This document shows positions 7,642 through 17,312 of a stretch of DNA of 64,000 nucleotides, one piece after another (the stretch's first letter is position 1; each line of letters opens with the position of its first letter). The stretch is from JBQDBK01 sp052090825 (GTDB lineage Bacteria; Bacillota; Clostridia; Tissierellales; Peptoniphilaceae): NCBI GenBank assembly GCA_052090825.1, contig JBQDBK010000009.1:1-64000 (forward strand), written 5' to 3'. The notes below the pieces were generated by a model that ran no database searches, was not told the DNA's origin, and was given only the letters and a program-made list of their open reading frames with translations. The position numbers were made by a program, and so were the translations under genes.

Positions 7642-8808
7642 CATTATTTCATCTACTATTTCATCTACTTTACCATTTTTTATATACACCTTTGGTAGTC
7701 TTTTAGAAAAATGACAAGAATAGGAAGTTGCAATTTCTCCAGCTTTCCTTGCTAACTCTAAAATATCAATTTTTTCATCGCCACTTTTGCCAACTATAAC
7801 AACCTCATCATCTAAGCTACAATTTACATCACTTACATCTATCATCATTTGATCCATGCAGATCCTACCTACTTGATTGCATCTAACACCATTAACTAAT
7901 ACTTGAATTTTATTACTAAGTTGACGTAATATACCATCTGCATAACCTATTGGCAATGTTGCAATTACACTAGTTGGACTTTTAGTTTCAAAAGTTAAAC
8001 CATAACTTATTTTTTCTCCTTCTGGCAAAGTTTTTAAATTAGCTATTTTAGCCTTTATTTCACAAATATATTCAACATCAAAACCTTCATACTTACTTTC
8101 AATACCTTCAGTAGATCCATAGAGTATTATTCCTGGTCTAACCCCATCTAAATTATATTCTTTATAATTTAGAATTCCGTGTGAGTTGCAAATATGTTTT
8201 ATTGGAATTGAAATATTAACATTTTTTAATAAATTAATCATTTCCTTAAATTTTAGATACTGTTTTTCTGTATAAGACCTGTTTGAATCAGAAGCAGCGA
8301 AGTGAGAAAACATACCTTCTATATATAAATATTCTAATTTAGATATTTTCCTAATCTCTTCTATGCTATTTTCATTTACTATAAAACCTATCCTATTCAT
8401 TCCTGTTTCTATGGCCAAATGGATATTAGCTTTTTTATTTAACTTTTTTGATGTATTATTTAATTTTATAGCCTGCTCTAAACTATAAATTGTTAAGGTT
8501 ATCTCGTTAATTATACATTCTTCTATTAAATTTTCAGGGGTGTAGCCTAAAATTAAAATTTTTATATTATCATATATCTTTCTTAAGCTTAAAGCTTCCG
8601 ACTGAGTTGCAACTGCAAAAAAATTGATATTTTCCTCTATTAAAGTTTCAACTATTTTATTAGCTCCAAATCCATAAGCATTTGCTTTTACAATTGCTAT
8701 TATTTGGCTTTCATTACTAGTGTTTTCTTTGATTTTACTTAAATTATTCTTTAGTTTATCTAAATTTATTTCCATCCAAGCTGCTCTTGTTAAGTTCAAA
8801 ATATGCAT
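7639..8808 (-). CDS. alr: alanine racemase
   Basis: PLP enzyme interconverting L- and D-Ala for peptidoglycan. The PLP-lysine motif AIVKANAYGFGA and the catalytic Tyr region RICMDQMMIDVS are clear, and the length of about 389 is normal. The ATG at 8808 lies one base after AAAGGA, too close to be used. The TTG at 8797-8799 (product starting with Asn-Leu-Thr-Arg-Ala-Ala-Trp, where the family normally begins) or the ATT before it fits the ribosome binding site better. Last gene of its operon, 8 bases after ftsY. Confidence 0.95.
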   Translation of the reverse strand: MHILNLTRAAWMEINLDKLKNNLSKIKENTSNESQIIAIVKANAYGFGANKIVETLIEENINFFAVATQSEALSLRKIYDNIKILILGYTPENLIEECIINEITLTIYSLEQAIKLNNTSKKLNKKANIHLAIETGMNRIGFIVNENSIEEIRKISKLEYLYIEGMFSHFAASDSNRSYTEKQYLKFKEMINLLKNVNISIPIKHICNSHGILNYKEYNLDGVRPGIILYGSTEGIESKYEGFDVEYICEIKAKIANLKTLPEGEKISYGLTFETKSPTSVIATLPIGYADGILRQLSNKIQVLVNGVRCNQVGRICMDQMMIDVSDVNCSLDDEVVIVGKSGDEKIDILELARKAGEIATSYSCHFSKRLPKVYIKNGKVDEIVDEIM

Positions 8809-8816
8809 ATCCTTTC

Positions 8817-10202
8817 TTAATCAAAAATAGCATCTATAAAAGAATCTCTATTAAAATCTTGTAAATCTTCTATACCCTCACCAACACCTACTAACTTTAT
8901 AGGTATTTGCAATTCATTCTGTAAAGCTATAACAACCCCACCTTTAGCAGAGCCATCAAGTTTAGTTAATACAATGCCTGTTAAATCAGAAACTTCTTTA
9001 AATGTTTTGGCTTGGTTTATAGCATTTTGACCTGTTGTCGCATCCAAAACTAGTAAAGTTTCTCTATTAGCTTCAGGAAACTCTCTATTGATAATTCTAT
9101 TTATTTTTTCTAGTTCCTTCATTAGATTTGCTTTATTATGAAGTCTACCTGCTGTATCACATATCAATATATCAGCTTTTCTAGACTTTGCTGCGGATAT
9201 TCCATCAAAAATTACAGCTGCTGGATCAGCTCCTTCACTATGTGATATTACTTCTACTTCAGCTCTATTTCCCCAAGCTTTTAATTGATCAATTGCTGCA
9301 GCCCTAAAAGTATCAGCAGCTGCTATTAAAACTTTTTTATTCTCATTTCTAAATCTACTAGATAACTTTCCTATTGTAGTAGTTTTTCCTACCCCATTTA
9401 CCCCAACTACCAAAATTATAGTAGGACTTGTTTTACTTAAGTCAGAACTCATATTTGTTTCCATTAACTTTTTAGCTTCTTCTTTTAATAGTGGCATTAC
9501 CATTTTAGGATCATTAATTTTATTTTCTATTATAGTTTCTCTAAGATTATCAACTATTTTCATAGTTGTATTCATCCCCACATCTGCTGAAATAAGTATA
9601 TCTTCTATATCGTCTAACATCTCATCTTCAATTTTCACATAAGAACCCAATAGAGTGTTTAATTTTACACCCATTTCATTCCTAGTTTTGTTTAATCCTT
9701 GTTTAAGCTTTTGAAAAATCGATAACTTTTTTTCTGAATTTTTTTCTTCAACTATATTTTCCTTGTTTGTATTAGTTTCATCATCTATCTTATCTTTAGA
9801 TAAATTAGCATCATATCCCTTTTCCTCAACTATACTTTCCTTATTTATCTTAGCTTCATTATCCATCTTATCTTTAGATAAATTAGCATCATCTTTTTTT
9901 CTTTCAATTTTACTTTCTTCATTTCCATTAGTTTCTTTATCTATCTTATTTTCTGATAGGTTATTATTTTCATTTTTTTCTATATTATCAATATTTGTAT
10001 CAGAAAAAGTTTTTTTTGCTATAAAAGATTCTACAGATTCAACTTTATCACTATTTTCTTCATAATTCTTTTTGACAGTTTTTTCACTTTTTTCTATATC
10101 TACAAGACTTTCTTCATTATAGTTATTGTTTTCTAGTTCGGAGCTTTTTTCTATTTTTTCTTTATTATCCTTTGAAAATTTATCTTTTAACCACTTAAAC
10201 AT
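8817..10202 (-). CDS. ftsY: signal recognition particle receptor FtsY
   Basis: Membrane-docking GTPase for Ffh. The N-terminal 160 residues are a Lys/Glu/Asn-rich acidic A domain starting MFKWLKDKFS, an amphipathic membrane-binding start. It contains three 26-residue tandem repeats (residues 80-157). The NG domain follows, with P-loop GVNGVGKTTT (about 268), DTAGRLH, TKLDGSAKGG and GVGEGIEDL. The length of 461 is longer than a minimal FtsY because of the repeats. The ATG uses GGAGGTAATA located in the last codons of smc, which it overlaps by 8 bases. Confidence 0.97.
   Translation of the reverse strand: MFKWLKDKFSKDNKEKIEKSSELENNNYNEESLVDIEKSEKTVKKNYEENSDKVESVESFIAKKTFSDTNIDNIEKNENNNLSENKIDKETNGNEESKIERKKDDANLSKDKMDNEAKINKESIVEEKGYDANLSKDKIDDETNTNKENIVEEKNSEKKLSIFQKLKQGLNKTRNEMGVKLNTLLGSYVKIEDEMLDDIEDILISADVGMNTTMKIVDNLRETIIENKINDPKMVMPLLKEEAKKLMETNMSSDLSKTSPTIILVVGVNGVGKTTTIGKLSSRFRNENKKVLIAAADTFRAAAIDQLKAWGNRAEVEVISHSEGADPAAVIFDGISAAKSRKADILICDTAGRLHNKANLMKELEKINRIINREFPEANRETLLVLDATTGQNAINQAKTFKEVSDLTGIVLTKLDGSAKGGVVIALQNELQIPIKLVGVGEGIEDLQDFNRDSFIDAIFD
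9732..9965 (-). repeat. three 78-bp in-frame tandem repeats inside ftsY
   Basis: These encode residues 80-105, 106-131 and 132-157. Each unit begins (N/A)NLSxxK(I/M)D and has charged Lys/Glu fillers; units 2 and 3 share ANLSKDK and (S/N)IVEEK. The repeat keeps frame exactly (26 codons) and lies in the disordered A domain. Confidence 0.85.
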
Positions 10203-13200
10203 TATTACCTCCTGTTTTCAACTCAACTGATATAATCTTACTTACTCCCTTTTCTTCCATAGTAACACCATATAATACATTTGCTATTTCCATAGTTAAC
10301 TTTCTATGAGTTATCACTATAAATTGAATGTCATTAAGTGTCATCAAATAATCAGCATATCTTTTTATATTGGCATCATCTAAGGCAGCATCTATTTCAT
10401 CTAATATACAAAAAGGTGCTGGTCTTACTTTTAATAAAGCAAATAATAAAGATACAGCTGTTAATGACCTCTCGCCACCTGATAAAAGTGACAAAGATTG
10501 AAATCTTTTACCAGGCGGTTGCGCCTTTATATCTATACCGCTATTTAATAAGTCTTCATCATTAACCTCAATTTTTGCTTGACCACCATTGAATAATATT
10601 CTAAATATTTCATTGAAATATTTAGCTGTTTCCTTCAAGGTTTCATTAAATTTTGTTCTCATTTCAATTTCTAATTCTTTTAATATTGAAATGATTTCAT
10701 CTCTTGAGTCTAATAAATCTTTTTTCTGTTCAATATTAAAACTTAAACGCTTGGATATTTCTTCATATTCTACAATAGAAAGTAGATTAACTTCTCCTAA
10801 GTTTTTAATTTTTGCATTTAATTTCTTTATTTCATCATTTAAGGTTTCTACATTTAAATTAAATTGTTCTACTTTTACACGATTTATATCAACCTCATAT
10901 TTTTCTATAATCTTATCATATATATTGCGAATATTTATTTTATTCTTTTCTATATCACTTGTTAATTTTATTGATTTTCTTTCAGTATTTATAAGATTTT
11001 TCCTTAATTCTTCAATGGCAGTCCTTAGATTCTTACTATCTTTATTTTTATTTTCTCTATTTTTTTTCAAAAATTTTATTTCATTATCTAAGTCTAAAAT
11101 CTTATTTTTTTCTTCTTCTGAGTCTACAAATGTAGATTCTATGCTTTTATTTAAATCAACTAATTCTTTTTCTAGATTATCAATTTCTAATTTAATTTCT
11201 TTTATTTTCTCCTTGTCTATATTATTAAAATTATTATTATTATCAATTTCTTTATTTAAAGATTTTATTTCTGAATCTAGTTTTATTAAAATTACATCTT
11301 TAGCATTTTCATTTTTCCTAAGTTCTTCTAATTCTTCTCTTAACGCATGTAAATCCTCTTTAGTTTTATTATCATTATTACTTTTGAAGATTATATTTTC
11401 ATTTATAGATGTAAGTTTTTTTTCTAATATTTCTATATTTTTATTATCTATTTTTATAGAATCTAAAATCTTACTTTTCTCGTCTTTATAGCTATTTAAA
11501 TATTTTAAATTAGAATCTTTACTTTTCAGTAAGCTTTCTAAATTATTTTCTAGATTAATTATTTTATTTTTTAAATTCATTAATTCTTTTTGAGTATTTT
11601 TGAGTTTCGTCTCATAAGAGTTCAATTCTTCTTCAAGTTTTATGAATTGATTATTATTAAATTCATATTCATTTTTTAAGTTTATAATCTTAGTTTCTAA
11701 GTTTTCAAGCTCATTTTTTCTACTTATTATTTCGCTACTATATTTAGCTATAGAACCTCCAGTAATAGATCCTCCAATATTTAAACTATCACCTTCTAAG
11801 CTCACTACCCTATAGCTTCTATTAATAGATTTTGAAAATTCATTTGCGTTTTTAAAATCATCTGCAATAATAATTCTACCTAATAAAAATTTAATAACAT
11901 TATTGAATTTAGTATCGTATTGTACTAATTGATCAGCAAAACCTATTATACCTTTAAAATTACCTAAATTTAAATTAGGTTTTATATATTTCATTGAATT
12001 TAAAGGTAAAAAAGTAACTCTACCAAGTTTTTCTCTTATTAAAAAATCTATCATTGATTTTGCAGAATTACTATCTTCTATAATAATATTTTGAGAACTA
12101 GCTCCCAGAGCAATACTTATAGCCTTTTCATATTTTTTATCTACCTTAATATTCTCTGCTATAGGCCCAATTAAATCTTTCTTAAATAAGCCTCTTTTTT
12201 TGCAAATATTCATAAAAGATCTTACACTCTTATTGTATCCCTCATAATTATCAGATATGCTTTTTAAAGCAATAAACCTAGCTTTTTCCCTTTCATAAGT
12301 TTCTTTTGATAAAGTTAAGTTACTTTTAATTTTACTTAATTCATTCTTTTTATAATCAATTTCTTTATTTAAATCTTTTGATATTAACTCTTTTTGATTC
12401 TCTAAAATTTTAAAGTTATCTAGTTTTTTCTTTATTTCGTTTAAACTACTGATAATATCTTCGTTGTTTTGATCTAAAACTTTTAAATTCTTATCTAAAT
12501 TTCCTACTCTATTTAATTTATCTTTAGATAAAGATTTATTTAATTCTAATTTAGATTCTAAATCAGATTTTTCTTTATGTAGATTAAAGATTTCTTGGTT
12601 TGTATAAGCGAGATTTTCTTCGAAATTTTTTAATTCTAAGACTTTTCCTTTAAGCTCTACTCTATGAGACTCTAAACTTTTTTTCAAACTATTTTTATTA
12701 CCTAATTTATTAGTTAAAGAAATGTTAAGTTCTTTATTTTCTATATTTCTTTCGTTAATTTTTTCTTTTAAAAATTTTATACTTTTTCTTTTTTCGTTTA
12801 GGCCATTTTTTGAGTTGTTAATTTTTTCTTTTAAAATTTCTCTTCTAGAATTACTTTTTTCTAAAATATTATTTATTTCATATTTATTTAATTGCTTTTC
12901 TTCTATTAAGATATCTAATTGATTCAATTCTCTTTCAAAATCTTCTATCTCTTTATTTTTAATATCTAGTTGTTTATTTTTATAATTAAATTCCTCGTTT
13001 ACTAACTCTAACTTTTTCTCCAAGTTTTCTATAGATTTTTCTTCATTAGAAATTTGCATCTTTGACCATGTAATATCTAAAGATTTTAACTCATTAAATA
13101 AACTCTTATATTTTTTAGCATTTTCAGACTCTTTTTTTAAAACTTTCTCTCTATCTTCAATTTCAGAAATTATATCATTTAGTCTTAAGATATTTTCTTC

Positions 13201-13752
13201 AGTTTTTTTTAATTTATTTTCGCTTTCAAGCTTTTTCATTTTATATTTTGATATGCCTGCAGCTTCTTCAAAGACAGACCTTCTTTGTTCAGGCTTATTA
13301 CTCAATATACTCTCTATCTTTCCTTGTCCTATTAGAGAATACCCGTCTTTCCCTATTCCAGTGTCCATAAAAAGTTCTTTTATATCTTTTAATCTGCACT
13401 TAGTATTATTAATTAAAAACTCTGACTCTCCTGATCTGTATATTCTCCTAGTAACAGAAACTTCTTTATATTTTATTGGTAAACTTTTATCACAGTTATC
13501 AAATACTATTGTTACTTCAGCCAAAGACAATGGTCTTTTATTATCAGTTCCTGAAAAAATTACATCTTCCATTTTAGATCCTCTTAAACTTTTAGCGCTA
13601 TTTTCTCCAAGAACCCACATTATGGCATCAGTTATATTGCTTTTACCACTACCATTGGGACCAACTATTCCAGTTACTTTATTATTAAATTCAATTTTAG
13701 TTTTTTTTGCAAAGGATTTAAATCCTTGAATATATAAGCTTTTTAAATACAT
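10195..13752 (-). CDS. smc: chromosome segregation protein SMC
   Basis: The condensin ATPase has 1185 residues. The N-terminal Walker A is GPNGSGKSN (about 32-40). Long coiled-coil arms flank a hinge (about 520-660, with FKKDLIGPIAENI and GDSLNIGGSITGGS). The C-terminal signature LSGGERSLTAV starts at about 1090 and Walker B FCILDEIDAALDD ends near 1122. It organises the origin region together with ScpA/ScpB, which are not in this window. ATG with GGAG upstream; overlaps the radical SAM gene by 10 bases and ftsY by 8. Very Lys/Asn-rich arms reflect the AT bias. Confidence 0.98.
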   Translation of the reverse strand: MYLKSLYIQGFKSFAKKTKIEFNNKVTGIVGPNGSGKSNITDAIMWVLGENSAKSLRGSKMEDVIFSGTDNKRPLSLAEVTIVFDNCDKSLPIKYKEVSVTRRIYRSGESEFLINNTKCRLKDIKELFMDTGIGKDGYSLIGQGKIESILSNKPEQRRSVFEEAAGISKYKMKKLESENKLKKTEENILRLNDIISEIEDREKVLKKESENAKKYKSLFNELKSLDITWSKMQISNEEKSIENLEKKLELVNEEFNYKNKQLDIKNKEIEDFERELNQLDILIEEKQLNKYEINNILEKSNSRREILKEKINNSKNGLNEKRKSIKFLKEKINERNIENKELNISLTNKLGNKNSLKKSLESHRVELKGKVLELKNFEENLAYTNQEIFNLHKEKSDLESKLELNKSLSKDKLNRVGNLDKNLKVLDQNNEDIISSLNEIKKKLDNFKILENQKELISKDLNKEIDYKKNELSKIKSNLTLSKETYEREKARFIALKSISDNYEGYNKSVRSFMNICKKRGLFKKDLIGPIAENIKVDKKYEKAISIALGASSQNIIIEDSNSAKSMIDFLIREKLGRVTFLPLNSMKYIKPNLNLGNFKGIIGFADQLVQYDTKFNNVIKFLLGRIIIADDFKNANEFSKSINRSYRVVSLEGDSLNIGGSITGGSIAKYSSEIISRKNELENLETKIINLKNEYEFNNNQFIKLEEELNSYETKLKNTQKELMNLKNKIINLENNLESLLKSKDSNLKYLNSYKDEKSKILDSIKIDNKNIEILEKKLTSINENIIFKSNNDNKTKEDLHALREELEELRKNENAKDVILIKLDSEIKSLNKEIDNNNNFNNIDKEKIKEIKLEIDNLEKELVDLNKSIESTFVDSEEEKNKILDLDNEIKFLKKNRENKNKDSKNLRTAIEELRKNLINTERKSIKLTSDIEKNKINIRNIYDKIIEKYEVDINRVKVEQFNLNVETLNDEIKKLNAKIKNLGEVNLLSIVEYEEISKRLSFNIEQKKDLLDSRDEIISILKELEIEMRTKFNETLKETAKYFNEIFRILFNGGQAKIEVNDEDLLNSGIDIKAQPPGKRFQSLSLLSGGERSLTAVSLLFALLKVRPAPFCILDEIDAALDDANIKRYADYLMTLNDIQFIVITHRKLTMEIANVLYGVTMEEKGVSKIISVELKTGGNNV

Positions 13753-14816
13753 TTTTTCTCCAATTTCATATAATTTCTAATTTTTATTTTAACTTCTTTT
13801 GAATTATAATAAAGTATTAAAATTTCATCTCCAATTTTTTTATCACCTATTAATTTAAGTTTTTTCAACTTCATTTTTTGTAAAATCTTAGTCTTTATAC
13901 TAGATTTTTGTCCAGATAAGTTTGAAATGTTTCTATTTGATGCATTTATAGTTAGTTCTAAATTCTCAGTATTAATATTCATAAAATATTCTTCTAGAAC
14001 ATCAAATAATACTTCTCCTTCTATAATTTGTCTTATAGATGGATGAAAAGGCCCTGATACCACATCTTCCCCTAACTGAATGTTATTTGTAGCTTGTAAT
14101 CCTATTCTAATTATCGGTATATTATTTAAGGTATATAATTTAAAAATTTCTTTACATATCAAAACTGTCTCATTTAAAGTCAAAGGATTGTATTTATTTT
14201 CTAAAAAATCTTCTTCCATTTTAGTATCTTTTATTACTAAAGCAGGATAAATTCTAACGAAGTCGGGTTTTAATTTAACAAATTCTTTAGCTGTATAAAA
14301 AGATTTTTTAAAATCATCTTTTGGTAACCCTATCATTTGTTGCAGTCCTAATTTAAATCCGAATTCTTTTATAAGTTTACTCGAATCGTAAACACATTGT
14401 GTATTATGTCCTCTATTAGAGGCTAATAAAACTTCATCATTTAGGCTTTGAACCCCAAGTTCTATAGTATCAACTTCATAATTTTTGAGATTTTTTAAAA
14501 TATCTTGATTAATACAATCTGGCCTTGTTGATATTCTTACTTTTTTTATAATTCCTAGCTCTTTATACTTTTTGGCAACTGAAAGTAATTCATTTTGAAT
14601 AGATATATCTATTGCACTAAATGATCCTCCGTAAAATGCTAATTCTACATTTTGTTTATCTTGAAAATATGTTAGATATTCTTCTATTATGTTTTCTACC
14701 ATAAATCTGTCTATTGTTTCTTGCTCACAAGCTATTTTCCTTTGATTACAAAATACACAATCATTAGGACATCCTAAATGTGGAACGAATATGGGTATAA
14801 TATTTTTTTTATTCAT
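13743..14816 (-). CDS. radical SAM protein, Elp3-like (COG1243 type)
   Basis: The 357-residue protein carries the radical SAM cluster motif CPNDCVFC with Cys at 16, 20 and 23 (CX3CX2C), then AFYGGSFSAI, RISTRPD and ELGVQSLND, which resemble the Elp3/YhcC radical SAM core. There is no C-terminal GNAT acetyltransferase domain, unlike true Elp3. In Clostridia this family sits between rnc and smc, as here; its substrate is not established. ATG overlaps the end of the intact rnc frame (GATGAATAA). Confidence 0.85.
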   Translation of the reverse strand: MNKKNIIPIFVPHLGCPNDCVFCNQRKIACEQETIDRFMVENIIEEYLTYFQDKQNVELAFYGGSFSAIDISIQNELLSVAKKYKELGIIKKVRISTRPDCINQDILKNLKNYEVDTIELGVQSLNDEVLLASNRGHNTQCVYDSSKLIKEFGFKLGLQQMIGLPKDDFKKSFYTAKEFVKLKPDFVRIYPALVIKDTKMEEDFLENKYNPLTLNETVLICKEIFKLYTLNNIPIIRIGLQATNNIQLGEDVVSGPFHPSIRQIIEGEVLFDVLEEYFMNINTENLELTINASNRNISNLSGQKSSIKTKILQKMKLKKLKLIGDKKIGDEILILYYNSKEVKIKIRNYMKLEKKCI

Positions 14817-15538
14817 CTAATTCACCAAACTTCTTTAAAGCTTTATACGCTGCATTTTGTTGCGATTTTTTTTTTACTTGTACCTTCCCCATAGCTAAAT
14901 ATATTTCCATTAAGTATTATCTTAGAATAAAAAACCTTATTATTATCAGGCCCTTTTTCATCGTATATAATATATTTAACATTCCAATTTTTATGTCTTT
15001 GTATATATTCTTGTAACATAGACTTATAATCTATAATATCTTTTTTAGACTCTAATTTATTTAAATCATCTTGAAATAAATTTAAAATAACTTTTTTAGC
15101 ATTGCTAATATCACTATCCACGTAAATAGCTCCAATAATTGCTTCTAAGCAGTCAGATAATATTGAACTTTTTAACTTTCCTCTATTTTTTAATTCACCT
15201 TTGCCAAATTTCATATAATTACCTAAAGATAATTTTTTAGCAATACCATATAAACTATTCTCATTGACAACCTGAGCTCTAAGTTTAGATAAATCCCCTT
15301 CTTTATATTCTTTAAATTTGTGATAAAAGAATTCTCCTATAACAAGATCAAGAACAGCATCTCCTAAAAACTCAAGTCTTTCGTTACTTAATACTTTCCT
15401 ACTTCTATTCTCATTTAAATAAGAAGAATGTGTCAAAGCAATAATCAGTAGATTTTGATCAAAGAATTTATAACCTAATCTTCTTGAAAATTCTTCTAAA
15501 TCTACTGATTTATTATTAGTGTATGTTTTCTTCAACAT
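14809..15538 (-). CDS. rnc: ribonuclease III, conserved C-terminus out of frame at an A10 run
   Basis: Double-strand-specific endoribonuclease for rRNA processing. The catalytic motif ERLEFLGDAV is at 53-62 and the C-terminal dsRBD starts at about 157. As read, the frame ends at 14843 (231 residues) with an odd tail IATKCSV. After the codons for Gly-Thr-Ser there is a run of ten A. With nine A the frame continues as SKKKSQQNAAYKALKKFG plus ELDE to a TAA at 14809-14811, exactly the family's normal ending (242 residues) and overlapping the next ATG as in a tight operon. The coordinates given span the restored frame. Sequence error, phase variation or transcriptional slippage are all possible. 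The start ATG lies 23 bases inside acpP. Confidence 0.9.
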
Positions 15539-15743
15539 AATCTAAGACATCAGAAATTGTTTCCATCTTACTTAATACTTCATCATCTATTTCAATACCA
15601 AATTCGTCTTCAATACTCATAACTAACTCTACGATATCAATTGAATCTGCTGATAAATCATTTTCAAATGTCATGTCATCTTCAAGTTCTTCTACATTTC
15701 TATTGAATTGAACTGCTATTAATTCTAATATTCTCTCTTTCAT
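15516..15743 (-). CDS. acpP: acyl carrier protein
   Basis: A 75-residue acidic carrier for fatty acid and phospholipid synthesis. The phosphopantetheine site is Ser34 in ADSIDIVEL (usual DSLD, here DSID). ATG overlaps the plsX TGA as ATGA, with a site in GGAGAGGAA upstream. Its neighbours plsX and rnc are the normal Firmicutes arrangement. Confidence 0.96.
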   Translation of the reverse strand: MKERILELIAVQFNRNVEELEDDMTFENDLSADSIDIVELVMSIEDEFGIEIDDEVLSKMETISDVLDYVEENIH

Positions 15744-16735
15744 ATTTCCTCTCCTATAAAATTATTTTTCAACTTATTGATTATATCTTTATTATTGGCT
15801 TCAACTGCTGCTTTTGCAGCATTCTTTATAGCTCTAGCATCAGAACTTCCATGTCCTTTAACTATAGTTTTATTTAGACCAAGTAATATTACCCCACCAA
15901 TTTCTTTATAGTCAAGCTTTTTATTTATATTTCCCAAAATCTTTTTTATATCATTTAAACTATTCTTATTTATATCTGAATTTTTTATTTCATTTTCTAG
16001 CATTTTAAAAATAAATCCTGCTACTCCCTCTGTGTTTTTTAAAAGTACATTTCCTACGAATCCGTCACATACAACTAAATCACAAACACCTAATGTAACA
16101 TCTCTAGCTTCTATATTCCCTATAAAGTTTAAATTAGCTTTTTCTAAAAGATTGTAACTTTTTTTAGCTAAGCTATTACCTTTACCTTTTTCTGTTCCAA
16201 CATTTAATAATCCAACCCTAGGATTTTTTATTCCAAGGCTTTCTAAATAAATAGAACCCATTTTTGCAAATTGTAATATCAAATTTTCATCACAATCCAT
16301 ATTTGCACCAGAATCTATAACCATCACTTTACCATTTAGACTAGGTATAGAAGTTGGCAAAACAGCCCTTTTTATATTTTTAATCCTGCCAACAATAAAA
16401 AGTCCTCCAGCTAAAAGAGCCCCTGTACTTCCACAAGATATAAAAGCATCATATTTATCCTCTTTTAATAAATTCAAGCCTTTTACTATGGAAGAATCCT
16501 TCTTTCTTCTTAAAGCTAAAGTTGGCTCATCTTCATTTTCTATCTTTTCTTTAGCATCTATTATCTCAATGTCTGAATCCATATGATAATCTAATTCTTC
16601 CATGGATTTTTTTATTTCATCTTTTATGCCAATTAGTGATACATCTATATCTAAACTTTCTCTGGCTTCTAAAGCTCCTTTAACAACTTCTATAGGAGCA
16701 TTATCTACACCAGAACAATCAAATAATAATCTCAA
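15740..16735 (-). CDS. plsX: phosphate acyltransferase PlsX
   Basis: Makes acyl-phosphate from acyl-ACP, the first step of phosphatidic acid synthesis with PlsY. Typical motifs: SCGSTGALLAGG, RAVLPTSIPS, VIDSGANMDC, and CDGFVGNVLLK with KTEG-like NTEG. The longest frame starts at an ATG at 16750, but that ATG directly precedes GGAGG. The TTG at 16733-16735, 7 bases after GGAGGT, gives a product starting Arg-Leu-Leu-Phe-Asp that aligns with the normal PlsX N-terminus, so it is preferred (331 residues). Confidence 0.93.
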   Translation of the reverse strand: MRLLFDCSGVDNAPIEVVKGALEARESLDIDVSLIGIKDEIKKSMEELDYHMDSDIEIIDAKEKIENEDEPTLALRRKKDSSIVKGLNLLKEDKYDAFISCGSTGALLAGGLFIVGRIKNIKRAVLPTSIPSLNGKVMVIDSGANMDCDENLILQFAKMGSIYLESLGIKNPRVGLLNVGTEKGKGNSLAKKSYNLLEKANLNFIGNIEARDVTLGVCDLVVCDGFVGNVLLKNTEGVAGFIFKMLENEIKNSDINKNSLNDIKKILGNINKKLDYKEIGGVILLGLNKTIVKGHGSSDARAIKNAAKAAVEANNKDIINKLKNNFIGEEI

Positions 16736-16759
16736 TTTTTTTACCTCCATCCTTAAATT

Positions 16760-16788
16760 AATATATAGTAAAATATAATAAAAATCAA
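16760..16788 (-). promoter_or_regulatory. promoter of the plsX-acpP-rnc-smc-ftsY-alr operon
   Basis: TTGATT at 16783-16788, 17-base spacer, TATATT at 16760-16765, about 25 bases upstream of the plsX ribosome binding site. Confidence 0.65.
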
Positions 16789-16819
16789 TAATTCATAAGA
16801 AGTATTTATAATATAAAAT

Positions 16820-17312
16820 TTATAAAAATTTAATAGCTATAAGAAATATATTTACAAGTACAGTTTCTTTTAAAGCTATAGAAATACCCTTCATAGTGTC
16901 TTATACTTCTAACCCTTAGACTCTCTATCACATGCAAAACTGTTCCTATAACAATTACTGAAGTATATTATTAGTAATTATTATAGTTTTAACAATACAA
17001 AGGCAATCAATAACCTAAATCACCTCTTATTATAATTAATAAAACTGTTACAGATTTTACCCACATAATTATTTTGATAAATAAGCACCTATAGTAGTTG
17101 TTATTAATTTAGGTAATATAAAAACAATTATAAATAAAGTATAATTTCTTCCAATAGTATATTTTATATTCAATATTAAATTATTTTAAAAATAAAATAT
17201 TTAATATTATAAATAATAAAGAATTAAAAATAGAAATCTTATATCTTTTATTCATTTTAAAAACTAGTTCATAAGTTAAAAAAGTCAAGATTATTCCAAA
17301 GTATATATTATC
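16820..17312 (-). pseudogene. lrgB: decayed lrgB (CidB/LrgB-type membrane protein)
   Basis: No open frame, but minus-strand segments in shifting frames line up in order with LrgB. 17201-17312 reads YFGIILTFLTYELVFKMNK and NSLLFIILNILF, the LrgB N-terminus. About 17070-17155 reads LPKLITTTIGAYLSK, matching the conserved SLLPKSVTTPIA. About 17010-17070 reads VTVLLIIIRGDLGY (family: tGilG). About 16870-16960 reads IGTVLHVIESLRVRSIRHYEG (family: GtaSHaiGTakAlE..EG). Several frameshifts and stops, plus a missing middle section (about 60-70 residues), make it non-functional. Function of intact LrgAB: holin-like or carboxylate transport. Homology is by eye. Confidence 0.7.

Noticed and set aside
10589..11491. 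300-residue plus-strand reading frame, rich in Ser/Phe/Leu/Ile
   Set aside because: It is the antisense of the smc coiled-coil: its composition is what the reverse complement of Lys/Glu/Asn codons gives, and the minus-strand gene is certain.
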